From Bathymodiolus japonicus methanotrophic gill symbiont (lineage in GTDB: Bacteria; Pseudomonadota; Gammaproteobacteria; Methylococcales; Methylomonadaceae), in contig NZ_BLYC01000001.1 of NCBI RefSeq assembly GCF_019721995.1, positions 186,001 through 250,000 on the forward strand: 64,000 nt of DNA, read 5' to 3'. How positions within the stretch are numbered: the stretch's first letter is position 1; every line of letters begins with the position of its first letter. Of this stretch, positions 55,464 to 64,000 are shown one piece after another. Both the position numbers and the translations under genes were made by a program. The notes below the pieces were generated by a model. It was not told the DNA's origin, searched no databases, and worked only from the letters and a program-made list of their open reading frames with translations.

Positions 55464-57997
55464 TATGCATTCTCCGCAGCTAAAAGTTCGCGTTCTTCAA
55501 GGTTTGCCGGGCGGATCTGGCCACGTTCTTCAACAAAAATAATGTTTTCATCGTGTTTATCGCTATTCACAAAATGGCGGAAACGTTTCAGCTTGGTTTC
55601 ATCACCGATGGTGGTTTTCCATTCGCATTGATAGCTATTAACAACATGTTGTATTTGTGCTTCTAGCTGATCGCACACGCCTAGTTTATCGTCTATTACG
55701 ACGGATTTTAGATAATCAAGACCGCCTTCCATATTTTCCATCCATACCGAGGTGCGTTGTAACCGATCCGCAGTACGTACATAGAAAATAAGTATACGAT
55801 CTATATATTTGATCAGCGTTTGTTTATCCAGATTGGTAGCAAATAAATCTCCATGACGTGGTTTCATGCCGCCATTACCACAAACATAAAGATTCCAGCC
55901 GCCTTCAACGGCAATCACGCCAATATCTTTGCTTTGCGCTTCGGCACATTCGCGGGTACAGCCTGAAACTGCAAATTTTATCTTATGTGGAGCACGTAAG
56001 CCTTTAAATCGGTTCTCAAGTTCAACTGCCAAACCCACGCTATCATCTACACCAAATCGGCACCAGGTACTACCTACACAAGATTTAACCGTACGTAATG
56101 ACTTACCGTAGGCATGGCCACTCTCAAAACCTGCTGCGATTAATTCTTGCCAGATAAGTGGTAATTGATCTACGCGAGCACCAAATAAATCGACACGCTG
56201 TCCTCCAGTCACTTTAGTATAAAGACCATATTTTTTGGCAATTTGACCAATGGAAATCAAGCCTTCAGGTGTGACTTCTCCACCGGTCATTCGAGGTACC
56301 ACGGAGTAGGTGCCATCTTTCTGCATATTTGCCAAAAAGGTATCATTAGTATCTTGCAGGCCTACATGTTCACTCTCTAGGACATATTCATTCCAGTATG
56401 ATGCCAGGATTGACCCCACAACTTGCTTGCAAATTTCACAGCCTTTACCTGCGCCATGTTTACTAATTAAATCATGGAAGGTTTTGATTTCTTCGACCAT
56501 GATCAGGTTATAAAGATCCTGGCGAGTGTATGGAAAATGTTCGCAAATATCAGTATTCACTTCGATACCGGCTTTTTCCAGTTCACAATCCAGTACTGAT
56601 TTTAATAAAGCAGCACAGCCACCACAGCCAGTTGCTGCTTTAGTTTCATCTTTTAGTGCGCCTATGGTGGTGCAACCCATTTCAACAGCACTACACACAT
56701 CACCTTTTGATACGTCATAACATGAACATATTTGCGCTGATGCAGGTAATGCATCCGAGCCTAAACCGACGGATTCATCTGAGCGGGAGGGTAATATTAA
56801 GGAATCAGGATGCTGGGGTAACTCAATCCCATTTAAGTAATACTGAGTCAAGGTGGGATAACCTGAAGCATCACCTACCAGTACCGCACCCAATAACTGC
56901 TTATTATCCTGACTAACGACGAGACATTTGTACACGCCATCTACGCCATTTTGATAGGAATAAACTAAGGAGCCGGGTGTACTTGCATGTGGGTCGCCAA
57001 TACTGGCAACATCAACTCCGTTAAGTTTAAGTTTAGTACTCATATCAGCACCGGTAAATTCTTCCGCACCACCGGCTAGATGATCGACAACGGTACGAGC
57101 CATTGCGTAGCCCGGTGCGACCAGGCCAAAAATCTTATCATTCCAGGATGCGCATTCACCTATGGCATAAATATCTTTATCCGATGTTAGACACTGATTA
57201 TCAATAACAATACCGCCACGCCCCGCAATATCTAACCCACAGGAAGCAGCTATTTCATCTCGAGGCCGGATGCCTGCCGAATAGATGATCATATCTGTTT
57301 CTAGTTCTGTGCCATCGGCGAAAATCATTTTATGCCGGCAGCTATCACCATCGATAATTTTAATGGTATTTTTGTTGGTTAAAACAGTCACGCCCAGGTC
57401 TTCAATTTTTGATTTTAGTAAGCCAGCCCCACCATCATCTAATTGTGCCGACATCAAACGCGGGCCAAACTGCACAACATTGGTTTCCAGCCCCAGATTT
57501 TGTAGTGCTTTGGCTGCTTCTAGCCCTAATAAACCACCACCGACAACAGCGCCTACTTTTGAATCTTTAGCTGCAGCGATCATGTTGTCGAGGTCAGCAA
57601 TAGTACGGTAAGCAATACAGCCTTCCCGGTCATGCCCGGAAATAGGTGGTACAAAAGCTCTTGAGCCGGTTGCTAGAATAAGCTTGTCATAGGCAATTAC
57701 TGCACCGTTTGCCGAGGTCACTGTTTTATTATTTCGATCAATGGCAATCGCTTTATCACCGATATGGATAGTGATGTCATTTTCGTTAAAAAAGTCAGGG
57801 CTAACTAAGGATAATTCATTCGCTGATTTGCTGGAAAAATATTCGCTAAGATGCACCCGATCATAAGCAGGTATTGGCTCTTCGCAAAAAGTGATGACAT
57901 CGCAATGCTCCTTAATGTCACTTGCCATTAAGCTGACAAGAAAGTTTTGCCCCACCATGCCGTTACCGATTACAAGCAGGTTTTGTTGATTACTCAT
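55463..57997 (-). CDS. nirB: NAD(P)H nitrite reductase large subunit
   Basis: 844 residues from the ATG at 57997, which has GAGGA six bases upstream; the longer frame from 58054 would start inside the sigma-54-like promoter. Order: FAD/NAD domains (LLVIGNGMVGQNF, GAVVGGGLLGLEAA), two BFD-type cysteine clusters (QICSCYDVSKGDV, TGCGGC; GKGCEICKQ), and siroheme/[4Fe-4S] domain with CVGSTWC and CTRECAEA. It reduces nitrite to ammonia in the cytoplasm. First gene of the nirB-nirD-phzF-reductase-nasA run. Confidence 0.95.
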   Translation of the reverse strand: MSNQQNLLVIGNGMVGQNFLVSLMASDIKEHCDVITFCEEPIPAYDRVHLSEYFSSKSANELSLVSPDFFNENDITIHIGDKAIAIDRNNKTVTSANGAVIAYDKLILATGSRAFVPPISGHDREGCIAYRTIADLDNMIAAAKDSKVGAVVGGGLLGLEAAKALQNLGLETNVVQFGPRLMSAQLDDGGAGLLKSKIEDLGVTVLTNKNTIKIIDGDSCRHKMIFADGTELETDMIIYSAGIRPRDEIAASCGLDIAGRGGIVIDNQCLTSDKDIYAIGECASWNDKIFGLVAPGYAMARTVVDHLAGGAEEFTGADMSTKLKLNGVDVASIGDPHASTPGSLVYSYQNGVDGVYKCLVVSQDNKQLLGAVLVGDASGYPTLTQYYLNGIELPQHPDSLILPSRSDESVGLGSDALPASAQICSCYDVSKGDVCSAVEMGCTTIGALKDETKAATGCGGCAALLKSVLDCELEKAGIEVNTDICEHFPYTRQDLYNLIMVEEIKTFHDLISKHGAGKGCEICKQVVGSILASYWNEYVLESEHVGLQDTNDTFLANMQKDGTYSVVPRMTGGEVTPEGLISIGQIAKKYGLYTKVTGGQRVDLFGARVDQLPLIWQELIAAGFESGHAYGKSLRTVKSCVGSTWCRFGVDDSVGLAVELENRFKGLRAPHKIKFAVSGCTRECAEAQSKDIGVIAVEGGWNLYVCGNGGMKPRHGDLFATNLDKQTLIKYIDRILIFYVRTADRLQRTSVWMENMEGGLDYLKSVVIDDKLGVCDQLEAQIQHVVNSYQCEWKTTIGDETKLKRFRHFVNSDKHDENIIFVEERGQIRPANLEERELLAAENA

Positions 57998-58043
57998 GTA
58001 TTCCTCTTTCAGTGAACTAATTCTAAATATAACCGTAATAATA

Positions 58044-58057
58044 GCATATAACATGCC
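58044..58057 (-). promoter_or_regulatory. sigma-54-like promoter of nirB
   Basis: On the minus strand TTGGCATGTTATATGCT has GG-N10-GC spacing and a near-consensus -24 box. It lies 47 bp upstream of the nirB ATG, with the NtrC-like site about 77 bp further upstream. Confidence 0.65.
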
Positions 58058-58133
58058 AATACAAGTAAGCTGCTGTTTTAAATGGTGTTATGTTAGTAGT
58101 GTTGTATTTAAGAGCAGATTAAACCGTATTGTC

Positions 58134-58148
58134 GCACCAAAGAGGTGC
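58134..58148. promoter_or_regulatory. NtrC-like binding site upstream of nirB
   Basis: GCACCAAAGAGGTGC, same length and arms as the site at 50158. The pair, each followed by a GG-N10-GC promoter, indicates nitrogen control of the cluster. Confidence 0.7.
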
Positions 58149-58212
58149 GGCAAGATAGCTTCGCAATGAGTTTTTGGTCGTCTGGATTGAAAACGCTGGA
58201 AGCATTTATTTA

Positions 58213-58712
58213 CTGAAGTTTCCCAATAATTATTTATGGTAAAATTGAAACTATGCTACAACTATATGAAAAAAAACAGTCTTTTCATTCGTTTCAAATG
58301 CTATTGCCTAAGGGGAATTAAGTAGGGGTTTGCTATAAACATGGCAAACGCTGAAAATCCTGGAAACGGAGCTTTAGCGAAGTGAAGATTTTTAGTCCGC
58401 GATAGCCGTAGGGCCGTTGTTTTGTCGGAGTCTGAGCGTTAGCGAAGGTGGAGACAAAATAAAAGGCCATCCGACACGGCGTCAAGTCATTTGGAGCCTA
58501 TGTTCCGACCCCTTGTTGGGTCGGGACGAGGTGACGAGGACGAATCGGGGCCGCCGGAGGCATAAGTGGTCGCGTTAAGTTTTTGCTGCTTGCTTGGGCT
58601 GGGATGCCCAAAACAAGCTTTCGCAAAAATAGCGACTCCCCAAACCACCTAAAATAAACCTCGATACACCAGCATTGTGTATTTCAGCTACTCAATAATT
58701 GGGAAACTTCAG
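58213..58712. repeat. MITE D, copy 6, interrupted by element C
   Basis: Inverted relative to the other D copies, with an 8-bp duplication TTTATTTA (58205-58212, 58713-58720). Element C is inserted at 58349-58641. Confidence 0.94.
58349..58641 (+). repeat. structured element C, copy 5
   Basis: 293 bp inside MITE D. The empty D site reads GGCAAAACCACC; here three A residues are present on each side (six in total versus four), giving a 2-bp duplication AA. Confidence 0.94.
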
Positions 58713-58842
58713 TTTATTTACATTCCCTGGTTTTAGCCTAAGCAAATGCAGAAGTTTAAAAATTCAACTTACTAAGCGTTGCACAATAAGCTAATATAGC
58801 GGTCACTTTCTTAAATAAACAATATCAATAGCCTCACACTAT

Positions 58843-61077
58843 ATGGGTATGCAGGATAATTTTGAGCAAATACCGCTAAAAGATTTTACCGAAAAAGCGT
58901 ACCTGGATTACTCCATGTACGTAATTTTAGACCGCGCACTGCCGCATATTGGAGATGGTCTAAAGCCGGTGCAGCGGCGTATTGTGTATGCGATGTCGGA
59001 ACTGGGGCTAAGCGCTGTATCCAAACATAAAAAATCAGCGCGTACTGTCGGGGATGTGCTGGGTAAGTATCACCCACATGGCGACTCAGCCTGTTATGAA
59101 GCAATGGTGTTAATGGCGCAGCCGTTTTCGTATCGTTATCCGTTAGTTGATGGGCAGGGTAATTGGGGCTCACCTGATGATCCCAAGTCTTTTGCAGCGA
59201 TGCGTTATACCGAATCACGCTTAACCGCCTATGCGCAAACCTTGCTGAGTGAACTGGGGCAGGGAACTGTGGACTGGCAGGATAATTTTGATGGTTCCTT
59301 ACAAGAGCCGAGGGTATTACCCGATAGATTACCCAATATTCTACTTAATGGCACGATGGGGATTGCGGTCGGCATGTCCACTGACATACCGCCACATAAT
59401 CTGCGGGAAGTTGCCAACGCCTGTGTGCATCTGCTGGATGAGCCCAAGGCGACTCTGGACGATTTATTCAAATTTATTCAGGGCCCTGATTATCCTACCG
59501 ATGCTGAAATAGTCAGCAGCCGGGAAGATATTCAGAAAATGTATATCAAGGGTAATGGCTCGATCCGTATGCGTGCCAAGTATGAGCTAGAAGAGCATAA
59601 TATTATAATTACTGCTTTGCCGAACCAAGTGTCAGGCGCAAAATTGCTGGAGCAGGTTGCTGCACAAATGCAGGCAAAAAAGCTGCCTATGATCGAAGAT
59701 TTAAGAGATGAATCAGATCATGAAAATCCCACGCGCTTAGTGTTGATGCCCAAATCCAGGCGCGCAGATGTAGAAAGCATCATGTCGCACTTATTTGCCA
59801 CCACTGATCTGGAAAGGACTTACCGAGTCAACCTGAATATGATTGGCTTAAATGGCAAGCCACAAGTAAAAGGCTTACATGAAATTTTAACCGAGTGGTT
59901 AAGCTTTCGCACCGAAACAGTACGTCGCCGCTTGCAACATCGCCTGGATAAAGTTTTAGCGCGTTTACATATTTTAGATGGTTTATTGATTGCGTTTCTA
60001 AATATTGATGAAGTGATCGCCATTATCCGTAGTGAAGATAAGCCCAAACCTGTTTTAATGGATCGGTTTACTATTACCGATATTCAGGCAGAAGCGGTTC
60101 TGGAATTAAAATTACGTCATTTAGCCAAGCTGGAAGAAATGGCGATTCTTGGTGAGCAGGCTGAACTGGAAAAGGAACGCGACTCTTTGCAAAAAACGCT
60201 GGGATCGACATGTTTATTAAACCGTTTAATCAGAAAGGAAATTTTGCTAGATGCAGATAAATATGGCGATGATCGCCGCTCGTTTATCGTCGAACGCGGG
60301 GTTGCGCAGGCACTGAATGCAACCGCATTAATTGCCAATGAACCGGTCACCATTGTGTTATCACAAAAGGGCTGGATACGTGCTGCTAAAGGGCATGATG
60401 TCGATGTTCACGCATTAAACTACCGCTCTGGAGATGGCTATCTGGATGCCGCGCTAGGACGCACCACACAACCCGTATTTATATTGGATACCTCTGGTCG
60501 TGTCTATACCACGAGCACGCATGACTTACCTTCGGCACGTAGTCAAGGAGAACCACTCACAGGGCGCTTAAAACCACCAGTGGGTTCCTTGTTTACGCAT
60601 CTCTGGACTGGGCACGAAGATGACTGGCTACTTATGTCCAGTGATGCAGGCTATGGCTTTCGTGTGCAATTAAAAGACTTGGTCTCAAAAAACAAGGCGG
60701 GTAAAGCTATTGTTACGCTGCCTAAAGGAGCGGCCATACTCGCGCCGGTTAAAATCCCAGATAGGAGTGATTTAATTGCTGTAGTGACCTTGCATGGCCG
60801 GTTATTAGTATTTCCGGCAGCAGCACTGCCTGCGCTAGCTAAAGGTAAAGGCAATAAACTAATTCAGGTTAATACGGCTGATTTTGCAGCAGGCAGTGAT
60901 AAAGTCGTTGCTATTACAGTTATTGCTGAAAATACCAGTTTGAAATTGATTTCAGGCAAACGTACGCTGACATTAAAACCAGCCGATCTTGTAAATTACC
61001 TGGGTGTAAGAGCGAAACGTGGTCATGGACTGCCTAGAGGTTTTCAGCGTGTCGATCAAATAATGAGTGTTGAGTAG
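58843..61077 (+). CDS. parC: DNA topoisomerase IV subunit A
   Basis: 744 residues. It cleaves and rejoins DNA to separate linked chromosomes. The catalytic Tyr is in [10 protein letters not shown], and the quinolone-resistance region reads [12 protein letters not shown], with Ser and Glu at the sensitive-type positions. A C-terminal beta-pinwheel follows (about 500-740). parE is not adjacent. mrcB starts 3 bp after the stop. Confidence 0.96.
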   Translation: MGMQDNFEQIPLKDFTEKAYLDYSMYVILDRALPHIGDGLKPVQRRIVYAMSELGLSAVSKHKKSARTVGDVLGKYHPHGDSACYEAMVLMAQPFSYRYPLVDGQGNWGSPDDPKSFAAMRYTESRLTAYAQTLLSELGQGTVDWQDNFDGSLQEPRVLPDRLPNILLNGTMGIAVGMSTDIPPHNLREVANACVHLLDEPKATLDDLFKFIQGPDYPTDAEIVSSREDIQKMYIKGNGSIRMRAKYELEEHNIIITALPNQVSGAKLLEQVAAQMQAKKLPMIEDLRDESDHENPTRLVLMPKSRRADVESIMSHLFATTDLERTYRVNLNMIGLNGKPQVKGLHEILTEWLSFRTETVRRRLQHRLDKVLARLHILDGLLIAFLNIDEVIAIIRSEDKPKPVLMDRFTITDIQAEAVLELKLRHLAKLEEMAILGEQAELEKERDSLQKTLGSTCLLNRLIRKEILLDADKYGDDRRSFIVERGVAQALNATALIANEPVTIVLSQKGWIRAAKGHDVDVHALNYRSGDGYLDAALGRTTQPVFILDTSGRVYTTSTHDLPSARSQGEPLTGRLKPPVGSLFTHLWTGHEDDWLLMSSDAGYGFRVQLKDLVSKNKAGKAIVTLPKGAAILAPVKIPDRSDLIAVVTLHGRLLVFPAAALPALAKGKGNKLIQVNTADFAAGSDKVVAITVIAENTSLKLISGKRTLTLKPADLVNYLGVRAKRGHGLPRGFQRVDQIMSVE

Positions 61078-61080
61078 ACG

Positions 61081-63474
61081 ATGGCTGAATCCAGAAAACC
61101 TGTTAAGCCACGAAAAACTAGAAAGCCGAGACAGGCTGGCAAAACGGCAAAGAGAAAATCCCGGGCAAAGCAAAAACCGTCTGCGCTAAAAAGAAGCTGG
61201 CTGGCGATAAAAATTCCTCTGCTTAAATTTTGCGCACTGTTGTTTTTTGTGTTTATCTGCTATCTGGGATATCTGGATTATACGGTTAGTAAGCAATTTG
61301 AAGGCAAGCGCTGGGCAATACCCGCACACGTGTATGCTAGCCCGGTTGAAGTTTATGCTGGCTCGAAGCTGAATGCAAAGCAGTTAATAGCGCTGTTAAA
61401 AAAGCTGCACTATCGCGCCGATAGCAGGCTTTCTTCACAGGCAACGTATAAAAAAAGTGGGCACATCGTGAGTTTAAAAACCCGGCAGTTCGTGTTCCCG
61501 GATACAACGCAGCAAGTTCAACATATCCGTATCGCATTTTCGTCTACCGAAGTCCGGGCTATTAGAGATATAGACTCGGGCAGAGAACTCGCTATCGTGC
61601 GCCTTGATCCAGTACAGATCGGTAGTTTTTATCCGGCACATAAAGAAGATAGAGTGCTGGTCAAACTGGATGAAGTGCCTAAAACTTTGATACAAGGCCT
61701 ACTGGCAACTGAAGACCGGGATTTTTACCAGCATATGGGTATTTCCCTTAAAGGGATTGCTCGTGCGATGTGGATAAACCTGCGTGCCGGAAAAATGGTG
61801 CAGGGCGGTAGTACCATTACCCAGCAATTGGTGAAAAATTTTTATCTAACGCCGGAACGCAGTCTGATACGTAAAATTAATGAAGCCTTAATGGCATTAA
61901 TTTTAGAATTCCGCTTTAGCAAAGATGAAATATTAGAGGCCTATCTAAATGAAGTCTATTTAGGTCAGGATGGAGCACACGCCATACATGGCTTCGGACT
62001 TGCCAGTGAATTTTACTTTTCCAGACCCTTAAGCAAACTTCCGCTGGATCAGGTAACTGCTTTGATCGCCCTGGTGCGTGGACCCAGTTATTATGACCTG
62101 CGTAAACAACCTAAACGTGCATTAAAGCGGCGTAATCTGGTGCTGGACGAAATGCTGGCGCATGGTGATATTAGCGAAAAACAGGCGCAGCATGCCAAGC
62201 ACGAGCCGATTAAAGTAGTTGCCTACGCACACCGACCTGCGAATCGCTATCCTGCCTTTATCGATTTGGTTAAGCGCCAGTTAACTCAGGAATACAATGA
62301 CCAGGACTTAACCTCGGAAGGGCTGAGTATTTTTACGACACTGGATACCCAGGTACAAGATGCACTGGATGCCAGTATTAAGCGTAAATTAGCCGAGATT
62401 GAAAAGCGCAAGCGATCTAAAAAGCTGGAGACTGCGGCCATAGTTACCCGCCGGGATAGCGGCGAAATTGTTGCTCTTGCAGGAGGCAGAGATAGTCAGG
62501 GTGTGGGCTTTAACCGGGCGCTCAATGCAGTGCGCCCTATAGGGTCTTTAATTAAGCCGCTGGTGTATTTAACAGCGCTGGAGTATCCGGAAAAATATAC
62601 TTTAATCACAGCTGTCAGTGATACAAAAATTAAAGTAAAGGCGGAAAAGGGCAAGTTTTGGGAGCCTAAAAATTATGGCCGTAAAGAACATGGGAATGTC
62701 GCACTGCATACTGCACTCGCACATTCCTATAATTTAGCAACCGTGCATATCGGCATGGATATAGGCCTGGGGCGCATTGCTAAAACACTACGTGAAACGG
62801 GGGTAAAAAGGCCAATCAATTTATTTCCATCTATGTTGCTGGGAGCTTTAACATTAACCCCGTTTGAAGTCACACAGATGTATCAGACCTTAGCGGGTGA
62901 CGGTTTTGCCATGCCGCTACGCTCGATAAGTGCGGTGCTGTCACATGATGGAGCCGTGCTACAGCGCTACCCTTATGCGCTAAGGCAGGAACTCGACCCT
63001 GCAGCAACCTATTTGACCAACACCATCCTGCAAGAAGTAATGCGCGAAGGAACGGGTAAATCCGCCTATAAGGTATTGCCTAAAAGCCTGGCGCTTGCAG
63101 GTAAAACTGGCACGACAAATGATTTAAAAGATAGCTGGTTTGCAGGCTATAGCGGTGATTATCTGGCGGTATTCTGGGTCGGGCGTGATGATAATAAGTC
63201 CACCGGAGTCACCGGTGCGAGTGGTGCGTTGAAACTCTGGACCGAGTTAATGCGGCAAGTGGCAAAGCAACCTGTGATTCTGTCCATGCCAGATTCAGTT
63301 ATTTCTGTCTGGATTGATAGGGCATCGGGGTTGAAAGTTAACGAATTATGTCCTGATATTATCGCGTATCCTTTTGTACGTGGCTCAGAGCCGAGTGCAA
63401 ATGCCGAATGTGTAGAAACCACATTGAATAAAGTAAAAACCTGGTTTAACGATTTTAAAGAGGAAAATTTTTAA
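61081..63474 (+). CDS. mrcB: penicillin-binding protein 1b
   Basis: 797 residues: a basic cytoplasmic tail (about 1-40), one membrane segment (about 47-65), a UB2H-like domain, the glycosyltransferase domain (ATEDRDFYQHMGIS, GGSTITQQLVKNFY), and the transpeptidase domain with SxxK (GSLIKP), SYN (HSYNLA) and KTG (AGKTGTTND). It polymerises and cross-links peptidoglycan in the periplasm. Stop and lolA start overlap (TAATG). Confidence 0.95.
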   Translation: MAESRKPVKPRKTRKPRQAGKTAKRKSRAKQKPSALKRSWLAIKIPLLKFCALLFFVFICYLGYLDYTVSKQFEGKRWAIPAHVYASPVEVYAGSKLNAKQLIALLKKLHYRADSRLSSQATYKKSGHIVSLKTRQFVFPDTTQQVQHIRIAFSSTEVRAIRDIDSGRELAIVRLDPVQIGSFYPAHKEDRVLVKLDEVPKTLIQGLLATEDRDFYQHMGISLKGIARAMWINLRAGKMVQGGSTITQQLVKNFYLTPERSLIRKINEALMALILEFRFSKDEILEAYLNEVYLGQDGAHAIHGFGLASEFYFSRPLSKLPLDQVTALIALVRGPSYYDLRKQPKRALKRRNLVLDEMLAHGDISEKQAQHAKHEPIKVVAYAHRPANRYPAFIDLVKRQLTQEYNDQDLTSEGLSIFTTLDTQVQDALDASIKRKLAEIEKRKRSKKLETAAIVTRRDSGEIVALAGGRDSQGVGFNRALNAVRPIGSLIKPLVYLTALEYPEKYTLITAVSDTKIKVKAEKGKFWEPKNYGRKEHGNVALHTALAHSYNLATVHIGMDIGLGRIAKTLRETGVKRPINLFPSMLLGALTLTPFEVTQMYQTLAGDGFAMPLRSISAVLSHDGAVLQRYPYALRQELDPAATYLTNTILQEVMREGTGKSAYKVLPKSLALAGKTGTTNDLKDSWFAGYSGDYLAVFWVGRDDNKSTGVTGASGALKLWTELMRQVAKQPVILSMPDSVISVWIDRASGLKVNELCPDIIAYPFVRGSEPSANAECVETTLNKVKTWFNDFKEENF

Positions 63475-64000
63475 TGAGTAAAATTATAGCGTTATCTATG
63501 CTGCTGATGTCCGCCATGGCGCATGCTGATTCTACCCCGGTAGAGAAACTAGAGGCATTTATCGCCCGGGCAAAAAACCTGCAGGCTGAATTTACCCAGA
63601 CCTCGCTAGACGAAGCAGGAAAGGTGATACAAACTAGTCATGGTGATTTCTATTTGCAGCAACCCGGTAAATTTCGCTGGAATTATAATCAGCCTTATGC
63701 ACAGCAAATTGTTTCTAAAGATGGCAAGGTCTGGTTTTATGATGCAGATCTAGAGCAGCTAATTATCAAAAAAATAGACCAGTCGATCGGTGATACGCCG
63801 GCTTTATTACTCAGTGGCAGTGTGGATTTAAATGAAAAATATAGCATTTCTACGCAAAGTGAAGCAGGCGATATTGTATGGTTAAAGCTAAGTCCAAAAA
63901 ATAGCGAGAGTAGCTTTAAATATATCTTAGTCGGTTTAAAAGGTGACATGCTATATGGCATGGAGTTAAGTGATAATTTTGGTCAATTGACGCAAATTAT
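63474..64000 (+). CDS. lolA: outer-membrane lipoprotein carrier LolA, 3' end outside window
   Basis: The first 175 residues of LolA: signal peptide (about 1-18, AMAHA), then the LolA fold with LQAEFTQTSLDEAGK, GDFYLQQPGKFRWNY, DGKVWFYDADLEQLIIKK. It carries lipoproteins from LolCDE to LolB across the periplasm. The frame is still open at the window end; about 30 residues are missing. It is coupled to mrcB by a one-base overlap. Confidence 0.92.
   Translation, partial: MSKIIALSMLLMSAMAHADSTPVEKLEAFIARAKNLQAEFTQTSLDEAGKVIQTSHGDFYLQQPGKFRWNYNQPYAQQIVSKDGKVWFYDADLEQLIIKKIDQSIGDTPALLLSGSVDLNEKYSISTQSEAGDIVWLKLSPKNSESSFKYILVGLKGDMLYGMELSDNFGQLTQI

Overview
The window reads as the chromosome of a low-G+C gammaproteobacterial methylotroph, most likely a Methylococcales methanotroph. 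Gammaproteobacterial housekeeping blocks (ybgC-tolQRAB-pal-cpoB-queE, parC, a PBP1b-type synthase, lolA, rdgC, rluB) sit beside a four-gene block for tetrahydromethanopterin/methanofuran cofactors (DmrB/AfpA-like flavoprotein, DHPS-like DUF6513 protein, DUF447 protein, MfnB), which in bacteria points to C1 metabolism. The species assignment is inference.

Layout. 1-5.0 kb: phosphoglucomutase, two L,D-transpeptidases, a Lpp-like lipoprotein, rdgC. 5.1-7.3 kb: a DNA-deoxyinosine glycosylase gene split by a 260-bp element and by an IS4-type element that itself carries two insertions. 7.3-10.3 kb: a PurN-like formyltransferase, small unknown proteins, a dicarboxylate symporter. 10.4-14.8 kb: C1 cofactor genes and folP. 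14.9-20.2 kb: accessory debris (UmuD-like protease with a truncated umuC, PhnA, YkgJ, an RRM protein, a MerR regulator facing a decapitated target, a toxin-antitoxin pair with a beheaded toxin). 20.5-28.1 kb: one exonuclease-like gene inflated from about 0.55 to 7.6 kb by nested insertions. 28.9-34.5 kb: the Tol-Pal operon with a palindromic repeat between tolQ and tolR. 34.7-39.2 kb: IS30, queE, a YbaY-like protein, rluB, a ferredoxin reductase. 39.2-46.6 kb: a PIN gene broken by a MITE, then a second large nest. 46.6-58.1 kb (minus strand): nitrate assimilation (nirB, nirD, phzF-like, FAD reductase, nasA, narK, PP2C/kinase fusion), with two NtrC-like sites, each followed by a GG-N10-GC sigma-54-like promoter. 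58.8-64 kb: parC, mrcB and lolA (cut by the window end).

Mobile DNA. Much of the window is small mobile elements whose ends can be read by comparing interrupted and uninterrupted copies. They are IS4-type T1 (8-bp TSD) and T2, three IS3-type elements, one IS30, and several MITE families with clear TIRs and TSDs. The most unusual are three related elements, A (260 bp), B (280 bp) and C (293 bp). They have exact ends but no terminal inverted repeats. A inserts without target duplication; C shows a 2-bp duplication at two sites. A and B share a tail, B and C share a head, and A and B keep the same hairpins with compensatory base changes. They look like structured, possibly RNA- or single-strand-based non-autonomous mobile elements and are the best candidate here for something undescribed.
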